From Opitutaceae bacterium (lineage in GTDB: Bacteria; Verrucomicrobiota; Verrucomicrobiia; Opitutales; Opitutaceae): a stretch of 64,000 nt of DNA. The stretch is taken from assembly GCA_027490995.1 (NCBI GenBank), contig JAIXWY010000008.1:1-64000 (forward strand), given 5' to 3'. Below the pieces are notes generated by a model. That model saw only the letters and a list, made by a program, of their open reading frames with translations. It did not search any database and was not told the DNA's origin. This document shows, piece after piece, positions 52,998 through 62,141 of the stretch. The position numbers were made by a program, and so were the translations under genes. Position 1 is the stretch's first letter. Each line of letters begins with the position of its first letter.

Positions 52998-54542
52998 TCA
53001 GCCGGTTTTCTTTCCCCGGCTCCGGGTCGCCCACGCCACACCGAGGGTGATCAACGTGCCGATCAGCGTGAACCACGGCCAGAAGATCTCGCCGCCAAAC
53101 GTCGCGAACCACCATGTCCGCAGGCCCGGCCACGCGGTCAGGTTGGGTGGCCAGTAGAGGAGATTCATGACCAGCACGGACACGCTCATACCGAGCATCG
53201 CGGCACGGGCGCCGACGCCCCGCGCGAAGAGCGCGAGGATGATTCCGCCGAGCAGTGCTCCGCTGGTCAGGCCGCGCAGCGAGAAGGCGGCGTTGAGGAC
53301 GAACTGCACCTCCCGGGTCAGCCATGCGACGCCCACCAGCGCCGCGGCCCAGCCGATCGTCGAGAGCTTGCTGAAGGTCAGGAACGAGCGCTCGGAGCGG
53401 TTGGGCAGCAGGGGCTTCACGAAGTCCATCGTGGATACCGAGGCCAGCGACGTGAGTGCGGAGCTGATGGAGGACATCGCGGCCGAAAGGATCGCGACGA
53501 TCAGGAATCCCTTCAGAATATGCGGCGTCTCGGTGAGGATGAAGATCGGGAAGACAAAATCCACCGACTTGATGCCCGGCCTGCCTTCTGGGAGTGGAAT
53601 CTGGAACGGGTGCCCTTGGTAGAAGACCCAGAGGAGTGCCCCCACGAGCAGGAAGACGAGGAAGAGGGGGAAGATCAGGACTGCGCTGAAGACGAGCGCT
53701 TTGCGCCCGTCGGAGACGCTGCCGCAGGCGAGCACGCGCTGGACGATCAGTTGTTCGGCGCCGTGTGTGGACAGCACCATCACGGTGCCGCCGATCAAAC
53801 CCATCCAGAGGTTGAACGGAGCCGAGAGCCCGAATTCCAGGTTCAGCCAGGCGAGCTTTCCGGCCGCGGTGGCCTGCTGGATCGCGGCCGTCCAACCCCC
53901 GTCGATCAGCGTGGGCACGTACAACACCGTAAAGATGCCACCGGCGAGGAAGAGACCAAACTGCACGGCATCGGTCCAGACCACGGCTTTCACGCCACCG
54001 ATGTAGGTGTAGATCAGCGATACGCCGACGAAGAGGATGATCGCACCGAGGATCGGATCCACCAGGCCGCCGAGGCTGCAGATGGACTCCCCAAGCATGA
54101 GGCGGATCGGGATGCAGGCCACGAAAACCCGCACGCCCGCCGCCATGGTCTCAAGAAACAGGAAGAACGCCGCGGCCAAGCGCCGCGCGCCGGGGCCGAG
54201 GTGCTGCTCGAGCAACTGGTACGGCGAATAGATCTCTCCGCGCAGGTAATGAGGCACCATCACGATCGCGAGAATCACCCGGGCGATTACGTAACCCAGG
54301 ATCATCTGCAGGAAGAAGAGGTTGCCGCCGTACGCGATCGCCGGGACGCCGATGATCGTCAGCGCGCTCGTCTCCGCTGCGATGATCGACATCCCGATGC
54401 CCCACCACGGAATATTCCGGCTGCCGAGGAAGTAGTCGCGCGTCGTGTGCTGGTCGCGGCCGAACCACACGCCGAGCGCGACGATGCCGCCGAGGTAGCC
54501 GATGATCACGATCCAGTCGGCGAGATTGAAGGCGTCGGGCAT
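52998..54542 (-). CDS. SSS-family sodium:solute symporter
   Basis: 514 aa with about 13-14 membrane segments (LeuT-like fold). SSS features: DYFLGSRNIPWWGIGMSIIA near the N-terminus and IAAETSALTIIGVPAIAYGG, and SAAMSSISSALTSLASVSTM in helix 8, the sodium-binding Ser/Thr region. Close to SGLT-type sugar or sialic-acid carriers of Verrucomicrobiota. It lies 33 bp after the GH42-like gene stop and is probably cotranscribed, importing the released sugar. Confidence 0.93.
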   Translation of the reverse strand: MPDAFNLADWIVIIGYLGGIVALGVWFGRDQHTTRDYFLGSRNIPWWGIGMSIIAAETSALTIIGVPAIAYGGNLFFLQMILGYVIARVILAIVMVPHYLRGEIYSPYQLLEQHLGPGARRLAAAFFLFLETMAAGVRVFVACIPIRLMLGESICSLGGLVDPILGAIILFVGVSLIYTYIGGVKAVVWTDAVQFGLFLAGGIFTVLYVPTLIDGGWTAAIQQATAAGKLAWLNLEFGLSAPFNLWMGLIGGTVMVLSTHGAEQLIVQRVLACGSVSDGRKALVFSAVLIFPLFLVFLLVGALLWVFYQGHPFQIPLPEGRPGIKSVDFVFPIFILTETPHILKGFLIVAILSAAMSSISSALTSLASVSTMDFVKPLLPNRSERSFLTFSKLSTIGWAAALVGVAWLTREVQFVLNAAFSLRGLTSGALLGGIILALFARGVGARAAMLGMSVSVLVMNLLYWPPNLTAWPGLRTWWFATFGGEIFWPWFTLIGTLITLGVAWATRSRGKKTG

Positions 54543-54575
54543 GGGGCAGGGGGGTAGGGGGGTGGGATCGCGGAA

Positions 54576-56783
54576 TTACTCGGCCGCGAGCAGAGTCTTG
54601 CCGGAGCGCGCATCGAAGACGGTCGTGCTGCGAGCCGGCAGGAGCGCATTAACCGTGCCTCCGCCCGGCAGGCGGAGTTGTCGTGGGCCGCCGGCGAGGG
54701 TGTGTACAACGAGCAGACCGTTGCCCATGAGCGTGGTCTCGTCGGCGTCGTTGACCACGAGACAGCCCGCGCGGCGACCGATGGCCCGCCAGGTGGCGGG
54801 GCGATTCGGGGGCAGGGCGAACGTCCACCACGTCGCTTCAGACTCCTTCCGCCATGCAGCGCTCGGGGTGCCGTCGGCCCAGCGGCCGACCACCTGGGCG
54901 TCCGGCGCTTCGATGGCCGGAAGATCGAAACCACGTCCGAGCGCGAGGGTTTCGCGCGACTCGTCGATCGCGAGCGCTTGGACCGCATCCTCCTGACGCA
55001 CCAACCGGGTCGGAAAGTCCGTCACTTCGGCGGCGCGGTCCGCCCCGATGCGCTGGCCGTCGCTCCAGCCGGCGTAGCCCAGGAAAACCACGTGCCGTCC
55101 CTGCCGTGCCACACGTCCGCGGATCTCGCGGCGCTGCGCGGCGTCGAGCACCGTGCACGTTGCGAGGATGACGAGGCGGAACGGAGTGAGGTCGAGTGTC
55201 GGCAGCTCCGACAGCAGTGCTTCGGTGTGGACGAGGCCCGACTGGTAAAGCGCTTCGACCACGCCATCGGTGAGCAATCGCGAGACCGGATCGACGGTCG
55301 AGATCGGCATGACGCCGAAGACGAGCCGCGTGGGATCGTGGCGAGCGGAAGCGAGATGGGCGAATGACCACGGATCGTGCAGCAGCAGGACATCGCTCGC
55401 GCGTTCGTATGGTGCGGCGAGGCGCGACTGTGCGAGGGTGCGGATGGACTGCCATTCCCGCTGCAACACGGGATGGTCCCACCAGCCGATGTTGCCCAGC
55501 CGTGCGAACGCGGGTGTGCCGGAGACCAGCCCGAAGTCGAAGCCCCAGAGTCCCCCGCCGCGGGTGATGGGCTGCAGGAGATTGCGACGCAGCACCGCGA
55601 TGTCGTCGGAGAGCGTGCTGGCGAAGGCCTTGTCCCATGGACACGGTGCGACTGACGTGGCGCGGTCCATCTCGTCGAGCCAGAGCTTGCCGGCGCGACG
55701 GACGGCATCGACGAGCCCGCGGGAATTGCCGCTGCCGCCCAGCGGCAGGGCGGTGGGCGTATAGGCGGGGGTGGCGCAGACGCAGTCGAGGTCAGGCGAA
55801 GCGAGCAGGCGGTCGAGGCTCAGGTGTCCGCCGGCCGCCTCGCGGCCGAAGGCGCAGTAGAAGTAACCGAAGAAGGTGGCGGTGAGTACCGGCCGAGGCC
55901 ACGTGGCCTTGACCGTCCGCGCCATCCGCAGCACGGCATCGGCAAGGTCCTCGTGCTGGAACAGAAAGTAATCGATGACCTCCCGTTGGGTGGCCGGATC
56001 GCGCAGGATGGCGAGGGCTGCTTGTTCACGGGCGGGAGAATCCGGTGGGCGGACGGTGCTCCACGTGATTCCCGGACGATTCCACGCCGCGGCCAAGGCC
56101 GCCTCGGTGCCATAGCGCTGCTGGGCCCAGCGGCGGAAGCCGGCGGTGGCGGCGGGGCTGACATCGGGATCGTGGGCGAAGAAACCGAATTGGTGCCATT
56201 CGCCGTACACGCCATACGCGACCTGCAGGGCGAAGACGGCGCCCCCTTCCGGAGTGGCGCCGAAAGTCTGGCAGAAACGCGTGAGCTGACGTTGAGCCCA
56301 CTCCTGCCAGAGTGTGGAAGAGAAACTGGCGCGGACGGGCGCGTCGTTGTCGCGACCGATCCACCGTTCCAGTCCCCACCGTTCCTCGGGCTCGGCCGGT
56401 CCATCAGCGTACTGGACGCACTCATCGGGATGCGCGGCGCACCAGGCGGGCGGTGGATTCAGGTGGACGCGCAGCATGACGGCGCCGTCGGGGCAGGCAT
56501 CGAGGATGCCGCGGACCTGACGCTGGGCCAGGGTAACGTCGAGCGTATCCTCCGGTCCGAGGAGCCATTCGAGCCACAAATCCGCTTGGAAAAGACGGCA
56601 GCCGTGGTCCGCGAAGAGCCGGAGATTGCGTTGCGGGACCTCCTCCCACGTGAACCGCCCGCCCGGGCAGTCGGTGAGTGCGTAGATCACCGGGGCGGTG
56701 GGTTGACCGTCGAGCAGGAGGACGGTGCGCCCTTGGCGGGTCTCGACCGTGGTATGAAGGGGAGCGCGGGCGGGAGGAGGCAT
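54576..56783 (-). CDS. Putative GH42-like glycoside hydrolase (beta-galactosidase-like)
   Basis: 735 aa from ATG 56783. The N-terminal ~430 residues look like a TIM barrel of the GH42/GH-A type: FALQVAYGVYGEWHQFGFFA with a possible acid/base Glu in GEWH, YGTEAALAAAWNRPGITWST, and GKLWLDEMDRAT with a possible nucleophile Glu. A Rossmann-like trimerisation domain (VLLLHDPWSFAHLAS, then RLVILATCTVLDAAQR) and a C-terminal beta domain follow. No signal peptide, so cytoplasmic. It is first in the sugar cluster. Family placement is by fold pattern and could instead be an unclassified relative. Confidence 0.75.
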   Translation of the reverse strand: MPPPARAPLHTTVETRQGRTVLLLDGQPTAPVIYALTDCPGGRFTWEEVPQRNLRLFADHGCRLFQADLWLEWLLGPEDTLDVTLAQRQVRGILDACPDGAVMLRVHLNPPPAWCAAHPDECVQYADGPAEPEERWGLERWIGRDNDAPVRASFSSTLWQEWAQRQLTRFCQTFGATPEGGAVFALQVAYGVYGEWHQFGFFAHDPDVSPAATAGFRRWAQQRYGTEAALAAAWNRPGITWSTVRPPDSPAREQAALAILRDPATQREVIDYFLFQHEDLADAVLRMARTVKATWPRPVLTATFFGYFYCAFGREAAGGHLSLDRLLASPDLDCVCATPAYTPTALPLGGSGNSRGLVDAVRRAGKLWLDEMDRATSVAPCPWDKAFASTLSDDIAVLRRNLLQPITRGGGLWGFDFGLVSGTPAFARLGNIGWWDHPVLQREWQSIRTLAQSRLAAPYERASDVLLLHDPWSFAHLASARHDPTRLVFGVMPISTVDPVSRLLTDGVVEALYQSGLVHTEALLSELPTLDLTPFRLVILATCTVLDAAQRREIRGRVARQGRHVVFLGYAGWSDGQRIGADRAAEVTDFPTRLVRQEDAVQALAIDESRETLALGRGFDLPAIEAPDAQVVGRWADGTPSAAWRKESEATWWTFALPPNRPATWRAIGRRAGCLVVNDADETTLMGNGLLVVHTLAGGPRQLRLPGGGTVNALLPARSTTVFDARSGKTLLAAE

Positions 56784-56976
56784 GACGGAGATGTGTCGAC
56801 GCGAAGCGTCGAACTCGGGGCACCATTTGGAGGTCCCACCGAGGGCGTGGCGAGGTGTTTTCCATCGGGGCCACGGCATGCGTTGGCGGCGCGTCGGATT
56901 CGGGTGCTTGATGCTCGGTGTGCTCGGTTCGCCGGGGCGAGGTTGCCACCGCGGGAGCGTTGCCTATTGTTCACTC

Positions 56977-58134
56977 ATGGAAAATTTCACGTTTCACAAC
57001 CCCACCCGTCTGCACTTCGGTCGCGGCCAGATCGCCAAGCTGGCGCAGGAAATCCCTGCAACGGCGCGCGTGCTGTTGCTCGCGGGCGGCGGAAGCATCA
57101 AGCGCAACGGCGTGTATGAGCAGACCCGGGCGGCCCTCGCGGGACGCACGGTGTTTGAGCATTTCGGTGTCGAGGCGAACCCGGACTACCGCACCCTAAT
57201 GGGCGCGGTGGAACTCTGCCGGCGCGAGCGCGTTGAGTGGGTGCTGCCGGTCGGGGGTGGGTCCGTGTTGGATGGCGCGAAGTTCGTCGCTGCGGCCGTG
57301 CACTTTTCCGGCGAGCCCTGGGAAATCCTCGCGAAGCGCCTCAGCACGCTGCCGCACGCGCTGCCGATCGGCGCGGTGCTGACGCTGCCCGCGACGGGTT
57401 CGGAGGCCAACGGCGCGGCGGTGATTTCCCGCCGTGAGACGAAGGAGAAACTGGCCTTCATCAGCCCCGACGTTTACCCGCGGTTTTCCATCCTTGATCC
57501 CGAGACGACGTACTCGCTGCCGGCGCGGCAGATTGCGAACGGCATTGGAGATGCCTTCGCGCACGTGATTGAGCAGTACCTGACCTTCCCGGCGGACGCC
57601 GCGGTGCAGGATCGATTTGCCGAGGGGGTGCTGCAGACCTTGATCGAAGTGGGGCCGCGGACCTTGGCTCATCCCACCGACGCCGCGGCGCGCGGAAATC
57701 TGGTCTGGGCCGCCACCTGCGCCCTGAACGGCTGGATCGGCGTCGGCGTGCCGCAGGACTGGTCCACGCACATGATCGGGCACGAGCTGACGGCGCTGCA
57801 CGACATCGACCACGCCCGAACCCTTGCGATCGTGCTGCCCAGTTTGCTCCACGTGCAGCGCGAGACGAAGCGCGGCAAGCTGCTGCAGTACGCGGCGCGC
57901 GTCTGGGGCATCACGGAGGGATCCGACGATGCCCGCATCGACGCTGCGATCGCGCGCACGCGGGCGTTCTACGAGTCGATCGGCATTAAGACCCGCCTCT
58001 CCGATTACGGTGTCTCGATCGAGACGGCGGCCGAGGTCGCTCGTCGCCTCGCGGCTCGTGGCGTGGTTCGCCTCGGCGAGCGGGGTGACATCACGCCGGC
58101 GAAGGTCGAACAAATCCTCCGGCTCGCGGCGTAG
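56977..58134 (+). CDS. Iron-containing alcohol dehydrogenase (YqhD-like)
   Basis: 385 aa from ATG 56977. N-terminal Rossmann half with VLPVGGGSVLDGAKFVAAA (NADP-binding GGGS) and a helical metal half with IANGIGDAFAHVIEQYLTFP and HMIGHELTALHDIDHARTLA, the His and Asp ligands of the group III alcohol dehydrogenase site. Closest by pattern to the NADPH-dependent butanol/aldehyde reductase YqhD/BdhA. Likely reduces aldehydes. Divergent from the GH42-like gene, 193 bp apart. Confidence 0.93.
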   Translation: MENFTFHNPTRLHFGRGQIAKLAQEIPATARVLLLAGGGSIKRNGVYEQTRAALAGRTVFEHFGVEANPDYRTLMGAVELCRRERVEWVLPVGGGSVLDGAKFVAAAVHFSGEPWEILAKRLSTLPHALPIGAVLTLPATGSEANGAAVISRRETKEKLAFISPDVYPRFSILDPETTYSLPARQIANGIGDAFAHVIEQYLTFPADAAVQDRFAEGVLQTLIEVGPRTLAHPTDAAARGNLVWAATCALNGWIGVGVPQDWSTHMIGHELTALHDIDHARTLAIVLPSLLHVQRETKRGKLLQYAARVWGITEGSDDARIDAAIARTRAFYESIGIKTRLSDYGVSIETAAEVARRLAARGVVRLGERGDITPAKVEQILRLAA

Positions 58135-58327
58135 GTTTGTCCGGCGTCCGCTTTCCCGAGTCGGGCAGAGGCGAGGCGGCGTTCTGCCCCTTGGGGGCGG
58201 AGCGCGGACCGACCTTGGGGACGGAGATCGGCCTGCCCGCCGGGCGGGGCGACTGGGGTTTGAGGAGGCCGCGAATTACAGTTCTGTCATTTTCCGGAAA
58301 GCCGCCCGTCAGGTCGATGTGCGAAAG

Positions 58328-58347
58328 TGGAGTCCAACAAGACTCCA
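58328..58347 (+). promoter_or_regulatory. Hairpin abutting the htrA start codon
   Basis: Perfect inverted repeat TGGAGTC-CAACAA-GACTCCA whose right arm ends on the A of the ATG. The left arm holds the only GGAG-like ribosome site. The fold would shield the start of this stress protease, as an RNA thermometer or attenuator could. Confidence 0.4.
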
Positions 58348-59885
58348 TGAACTCTGTCTCTCACCTCTCTCGTTCCTCTTCGGCCGCGCGGCGGATCTGC
58401 CTCACCGCGCTGGCCTTCCTCATCGGCGGTGCGGGGTCCGCCTTTGCGGCGGCTCCTGCGACATCTGCCAAGATTGAAATCAAGCGCGACGCGGCGGTGA
58501 TGGATCGGACGAAGTCCGAGCCGTCGAGCTACTCGCCGGTGGTGAAGCGAGTGGCCCCGAGCGTGGTCAAGATCACGACCGAGACGCGCACGCGTCGGGT
58601 GGCGCGGATGGGCCCGGGCCAGGAATTCCCTGGCTTCGACAATCCGATGTTCCGCCAGTTCTTCGGTGGCCGGATCCCGGAGATGCCCGCGCCGCCGCAG
58701 GGCGGTCTTGGCTCCGGCGTCATTATCAGCGCCGATGGCTACATCGCCACGAACAATCACGTGATTCAGGGGGCGGACCGCGTGACGGTCACCCTGGATG
58801 ATGGCCGCGAGCTCTCCGCGAAGGTCGTGGGCCGCGATCCGCAGACCGACATCGCCGTCATCAAGGTTGAGTCGACCGGACTTCCGGCGATCACGTTCGC
58901 CGACAGCGGCAAGACCGAGGTGGGTGACCGGGCCATTGCGATTGGCAATCCGTTCGGCATTGGGGAGACGGTCACGACGGGGATTATCAGTGCCAAAGGT
59001 CGTCGCCCGGGACTTGGCCTCGCCTACGAGGACTTCATCCAGACCGACGCCGCGATCAATCCCGGCAACTCCGGCGGCCCGCTGGTCGATCTCGACGGAA
59101 GGCTGATCGGCATCAACACCGCGATCCTGAGCCGCAGTGGCGGCTTCCAAGGCGTGGGCCTCGCGGTGCCCTCGAATCTCGTCGCCCACGTGGCCGACAG
59201 TCTGGTGAAGCGGGGTAAGGTCGTCCGCGGATTCCTCGGGGTCACCGCGCAGGACATCACGCCGAGCCTTGCGGAAGGTCTGGGCGTTGCCCCGCGGGCC
59301 GGAGCCCTTGTGGCTGACGTGCAGCCGGGGAGCCCGGCCGAGAAGGCCGGCTTGGCGAGTGGCGACATTATTACCGCGGTGGATGGTCAGAAGGTGGAGG
59401 ACGCGAATCGCCTCACCTTCGCGGTCGGCGCGATTCCCCCCGATACCGCGGTCGACCTTGAGATCTTGCGCGACGGCAAGGCGAGGACGCTGAAGGCGAC
59501 CACCGCTGAGCGGCCGCGGAACAGCCGTCCGAGCCGGTTCGAGAACGATTCTCCCGACGGCATGATCCATGAAGGCGACGAAGGAGTGCTGACCGGGGTG
59601 GCGGTGGGCGACATTGATCGCGACGGACGCCGCGCGATGAATCTGCCTTCGCGGATCACCGGGGCGGTGGTCACGGACGTCGATCCAGAGTCGGCGGCGG
59701 CCCGGGCTGGGCTTCGGGCCGGGGATGTCATCCTGGAGATCAACCGCCGTCCCGTCGCCGACGCGGAGGAAGCGGTGCGACTCAGCAAGGAAGCGGAGAG
59801 TCGCAAGACGCTCCTGAAGCTCTGGTCGCGTGGCAGCACGGTCTTCGTGGTCGTCGACGAGACCGAGGAAGCCCCGGCCAACTGA
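58347..59885 (+). CDS. degP: HtrA/DegP-type periplasmic serine protease
   Basis: 512 aa from ATG 58347. Signal peptide (CLTALAFLIGGAGSAFA), trypsin-like domain with His138 (TNNHVI), Asp168 (QTDIAVIKV) and Ser242 (NPGNSGGPL), then two PDZ domains (residues ~285-375 and ~420-500). This is the usual DegP/DegQ layout for folding quality control in the periplasm. A 59-residue Asp/Arg-rich linker separates the PDZ domains. Preceded by a start-codon hairpin and followed by a strong terminator. Confidence 0.95.
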   Translation: MNSVSHLSRSSSAARRICLTALAFLIGGAGSAFAAAPATSAKIEIKRDAAVMDRTKSEPSSYSPVVKRVAPSVVKITTETRTRRVARMGPGQEFPGFDNPMFRQFFGGRIPEMPAPPQGGLGSGVIISADGYIATNNHVIQGADRVTVTLDDGRELSAKVVGRDPQTDIAVIKVESTGLPAITFADSGKTEVGDRAIAIGNPFGIGETVTTGIISAKGRRPGLGLAYEDFIQTDAAINPGNSGGPLVDLDGRLIGINTAILSRSGGFQGVGLAVPSNLVAHVADSLVKRGKVVRGFLGVTAQDITPSLAEGLGVAPRAGALVADVQPGSPAEKAGLASGDIITAVDGQKVEDANRLTFAVGAIPPDTAVDLEILRDGKARTLKATTAERPRNSRPSRFENDSPDGMIHEGDEGVLTGVAVGDIDRDGRRAMNLPSRITGAVVTDVDPESAAARAGLRAGDVILEINRRPVADAEEAVRLSKEAESRKTLLKLWSRGSTVFVVVDETEEAPAN

Positions 59886-59949
59886 TTTCCCGCAACTTTG
59901 TCAGTGTTAGGGTGTGTTGAACAACGGGGTAGGTGTGCCCCGGTGTGAC

Positions 59950-59989
59950 CCGGCACCGGCTCCTTCGGGGGCTGGTGCCGGTTTTCTTT
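59950..59989 (+). terminator. Rho-independent terminator after htrA
   Basis: 14-bp stem (CCGGCACCGGCTCC, loop TTCG, two G-U pairs) followed by TTTTCTTT. Textbook intrinsic terminator, placed between htrA and the two-component genes. Confidence 0.9.
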
Positions 59990-60031
59990 CTGCCCTTTTC
60001 AACGTCAATCGGTCAGGTCATCTCTTTGCTT

Positions 60032-60706
60032 ATGCGCGTGTTGGTTGTTGAGGACGACGCCAAGATCGCCTCCTTCGTGGTGCGGGGCCTGAAGCAGGCA
60101 GGTTATGCCGTGGATCATGCCGACGACGGGGAGACGGCCCTCGTGCTGGCCCAGTCGACGACGTACGACGCGGCGATTGTGGACGTGATGCTCCCGCGCC
60201 TGGATGGCCTGAGCTTCGTCCGCCGCCTGCGGGCGGCGCGCAGCGCGTTGCCGGTGGTTTTTCTGAGTGCGAAAAGTGCGGTGGATGACCGCGTGCGGGG
60301 ATTGCAGGCGGGTGGGGATGATTACCTGACGAAGCCCTTCTCGTTCTCGGAGCTCTTGGCGCGGGTGCAGGCCCTGATTCGTCGCGCGACGCAGGCGCCG
60401 GAGGCCACGCGGCTCGTGGCGGGGGATGTGAGTCTCGATCTGGTCTCGCGCGAGGTTGTCTGTGCTGGAAAGCCGGTCGACCTGCAGCCGCGCGAGTTCG
60501 CGTTGCTTGCGTTCCTGCTGCGCCACGTGGGGCGGCCGGTGAGTAAGACGATGATCCTCGAGAACGTCTGGGACTACAGCTTTGATCCGCAGACCAACGT
60601 CGTCGACGTGGTGATGCACCGCCTGCGCGCGAAGATTGATCCCGAGCACCGCCGGATCGAGACCGTGCGCAACGTCGGCTACATTTTCCGTCCCCATGCT
60701 GTCTGA
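60032..60706 (+). CDS. OmpR-family response regulator
   Basis: 224 aa. Receiver domain with phosphoacceptor Asp51 (AAIVDVMLPRLDG), acidic DD at 8-9 and Lys in DDYLTKPFSF. C-terminal winged helix with LQPREFALLAFLLRHVGRPV and VVDVVMHRLRAKID, and NVGYIF. Similar to heavy-metal or copper-type regulators (CusR/CopR) by sequence style. The partner kinase overlaps its 3' end by 11 bp. Signal unknown. Confidence 0.95.
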   Translation: MRVLVVEDDAKIASFVVRGLKQAGYAVDHADDGETALVLAQSTTYDAAIVDVMLPRLDGLSFVRRLRAARSALPVVFLSAKSAVDDRVRGLQAGGDDYLTKPFSFSELLARVQALIRRATQAPEATRLVAGDVSLDLVSREVVCAGKPVDLQPREFALLAFLLRHVGRPVSKTMILENVWDYSFDPQTNVVDVVMHRLRAKIDPEHRRIETVRNVGYIFRPHAV

Positions 60707-62105
60707 GCGGATCCGCCAGTCCCTCGCGCTGCGGCTGGCGGCGCAGTATGCGCTGGTGTTTGCGTGCGGGGCGGGGCTGCTCTTTGGCGTACTTTACTGG
60801 CTCCTTGCGGAGGCGCTGGAGCAGCGCGAGCAAGGGGCGGTCGAGGCGCGGGCGGAGGTGCTCGGCCGCGCCTATGAGTCGGGCGGTGTGGCGGCGTTGC
60901 GGGCCGAGTTGGCGCGGGAAGCGGCGCCGGAGGTGCTCTCGGTGTTCGTGCGGATTCTGGGCGCGGGGGGAGAGACCTTGTTTGCCTCGGTGCCGGCGGA
61001 TTGGATCGAGACGCAGGTCCAGCGCCTGCCGCTGCCGGAACGGTGGGGGAAGGGCGAAGTGGTCCGGGAGATCCGCACCGTGCGCGTGCCGCAGAGTGCG
61101 GCGCGTGATTACGCGATCGCCTCGCGCATCCTCGTCAATGGCGGTCTACTGCAGGTCGGGCGGAGCACGGATAGCCGGGCGGTGCTCCTCGCGCCGGTGC
61201 GTCTGGCGTTTGCGGGCATCGGTACCGTCGCGCTGGTCTTATCGCTGGTCGCCGGCACGCTGCTGGCGTGGCGGGCGACGCGCCCGCTGCGCGCGGTGTC
61301 GGAGACGGCGCGGCGCATTTTGGAGACCGGCGACCTCGCCGCCCGCGTCCCCGGGGCGGGGCGGAGCGGGGAACTGGCGGTGCTCGTGCAGCAGCTCAAC
61401 ACCCTTTTGGAAAAGAACGCCACGCATGTCCGCGTGTTGCGTGAGACCCTCGACAACCTCGCGCACGACCTGCGCACCCCGCTCACCCGGCTCCGCGGAA
61501 CGGCGGAGCTCGCGCTCCAGGATTCCGGCGATCCGGCGCAGGCGCGGGATGCGCTGCTCGAGTGCATCGATGAGTCGGATCGCGTCCGCCATCTCCTCGA
61601 AACCCTGCTCGACGTCTCCGCAGCGGAGGCGGGGGCGCTGGCGTTGAACCGCGACGCCGTGGACGTGCGCGCACTCGTCGAACGAGCCGAGGATCTTTAT
61701 CGCGAAGTTGCGGAGGAACGGGGCATCGCGGTGAGCCTCGCGTTGCCGCCTGAACCGGTCATGGCCGTCGTCGATGCGGTGCGACTTGGGCAGGTGGTGA
61801 ACAACCTGCTCGACAACGCCCTCAAGTACACGCCATCGGGCGGACGCGCCGCGCTGGCTCTGCGTCGGGAGGCGGAGGAGATCGTGTTGACGGTGTCTGA
61901 CACGGGCCCGGGGATCCCGCTGGCGGAGCGCGAGGCGGTGTTTCGTCGGCTGTATCGCCGCGACGCGAGCCGTTCGCAGCGCGGTCTGGGTCTGGGCCTC
62001 AGTTTGGTGAAGGCGATTGTGGAGGCCCACGCGGGCTCGATGCGTTTGGATGACGCGCCCGGAGGTGGGGCGCGGTTCGAGGTGCGACTTCCCGTGGGGT
62101 CGTGA
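60696..62105 (+). CDS. Sensor histidine kinase
   Basis: 469 aa from ATG 60696. Two membrane helices (residues ~15-38 and ~170-195) bracket a ~130-residue periplasmic sensor domain. HAMP follows (RATRPLRAVSETARRIL), then the dimerisation box with phosphorylated His257 (LDNLAHDLRTPLTRLRG), and ATP-binding N, G1 and G2 boxes (VNNLLDNALKYTPSGG, VSDTGPGI, RGLGLGLSLVKAIVEAHAG). Partner of the adjacent regulator, forming a two-component system of the heavy-metal-sensor class. Stimulus not clear. Confidence 0.94.
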   Translation: MLSERIRQSLALRLAAQYALVFACGAGLLFGVLYWLLAEALEQREQGAVEARAEVLGRAYESGGVAALRAELAREAAPEVLSVFVRILGAGGETLFASVPADWIETQVQRLPLPERWGKGEVVREIRTVRVPQSAARDYAIASRILVNGGLLQVGRSTDSRAVLLAPVRLAFAGIGTVALVLSLVAGTLLAWRATRPLRAVSETARRILETGDLAARVPGAGRSGELAVLVQQLNTLLEKNATHVRVLRETLDNLAHDLRTPLTRLRGTAELALQDSGDPAQARDALLECIDESDRVRHLLETLLDVSAAEAGALALNRDAVDVRALVERAEDLYREVAEERGIAVSLALPPEPVMAVVDAVRLGQVVNNLLDNALKYTPSGGRAALALRREAEEIVLTVSDTGPGIPLAEREAVFRRLYRRDASRSQRGLGLGLSLVKAIVEAHAGSMRLDDAPGGGARFEVRLPVGS

Positions 62106-62141
62106 GCTCGCGCGTCAGGGCGCGGGCTGCCGTGGCGCGTG

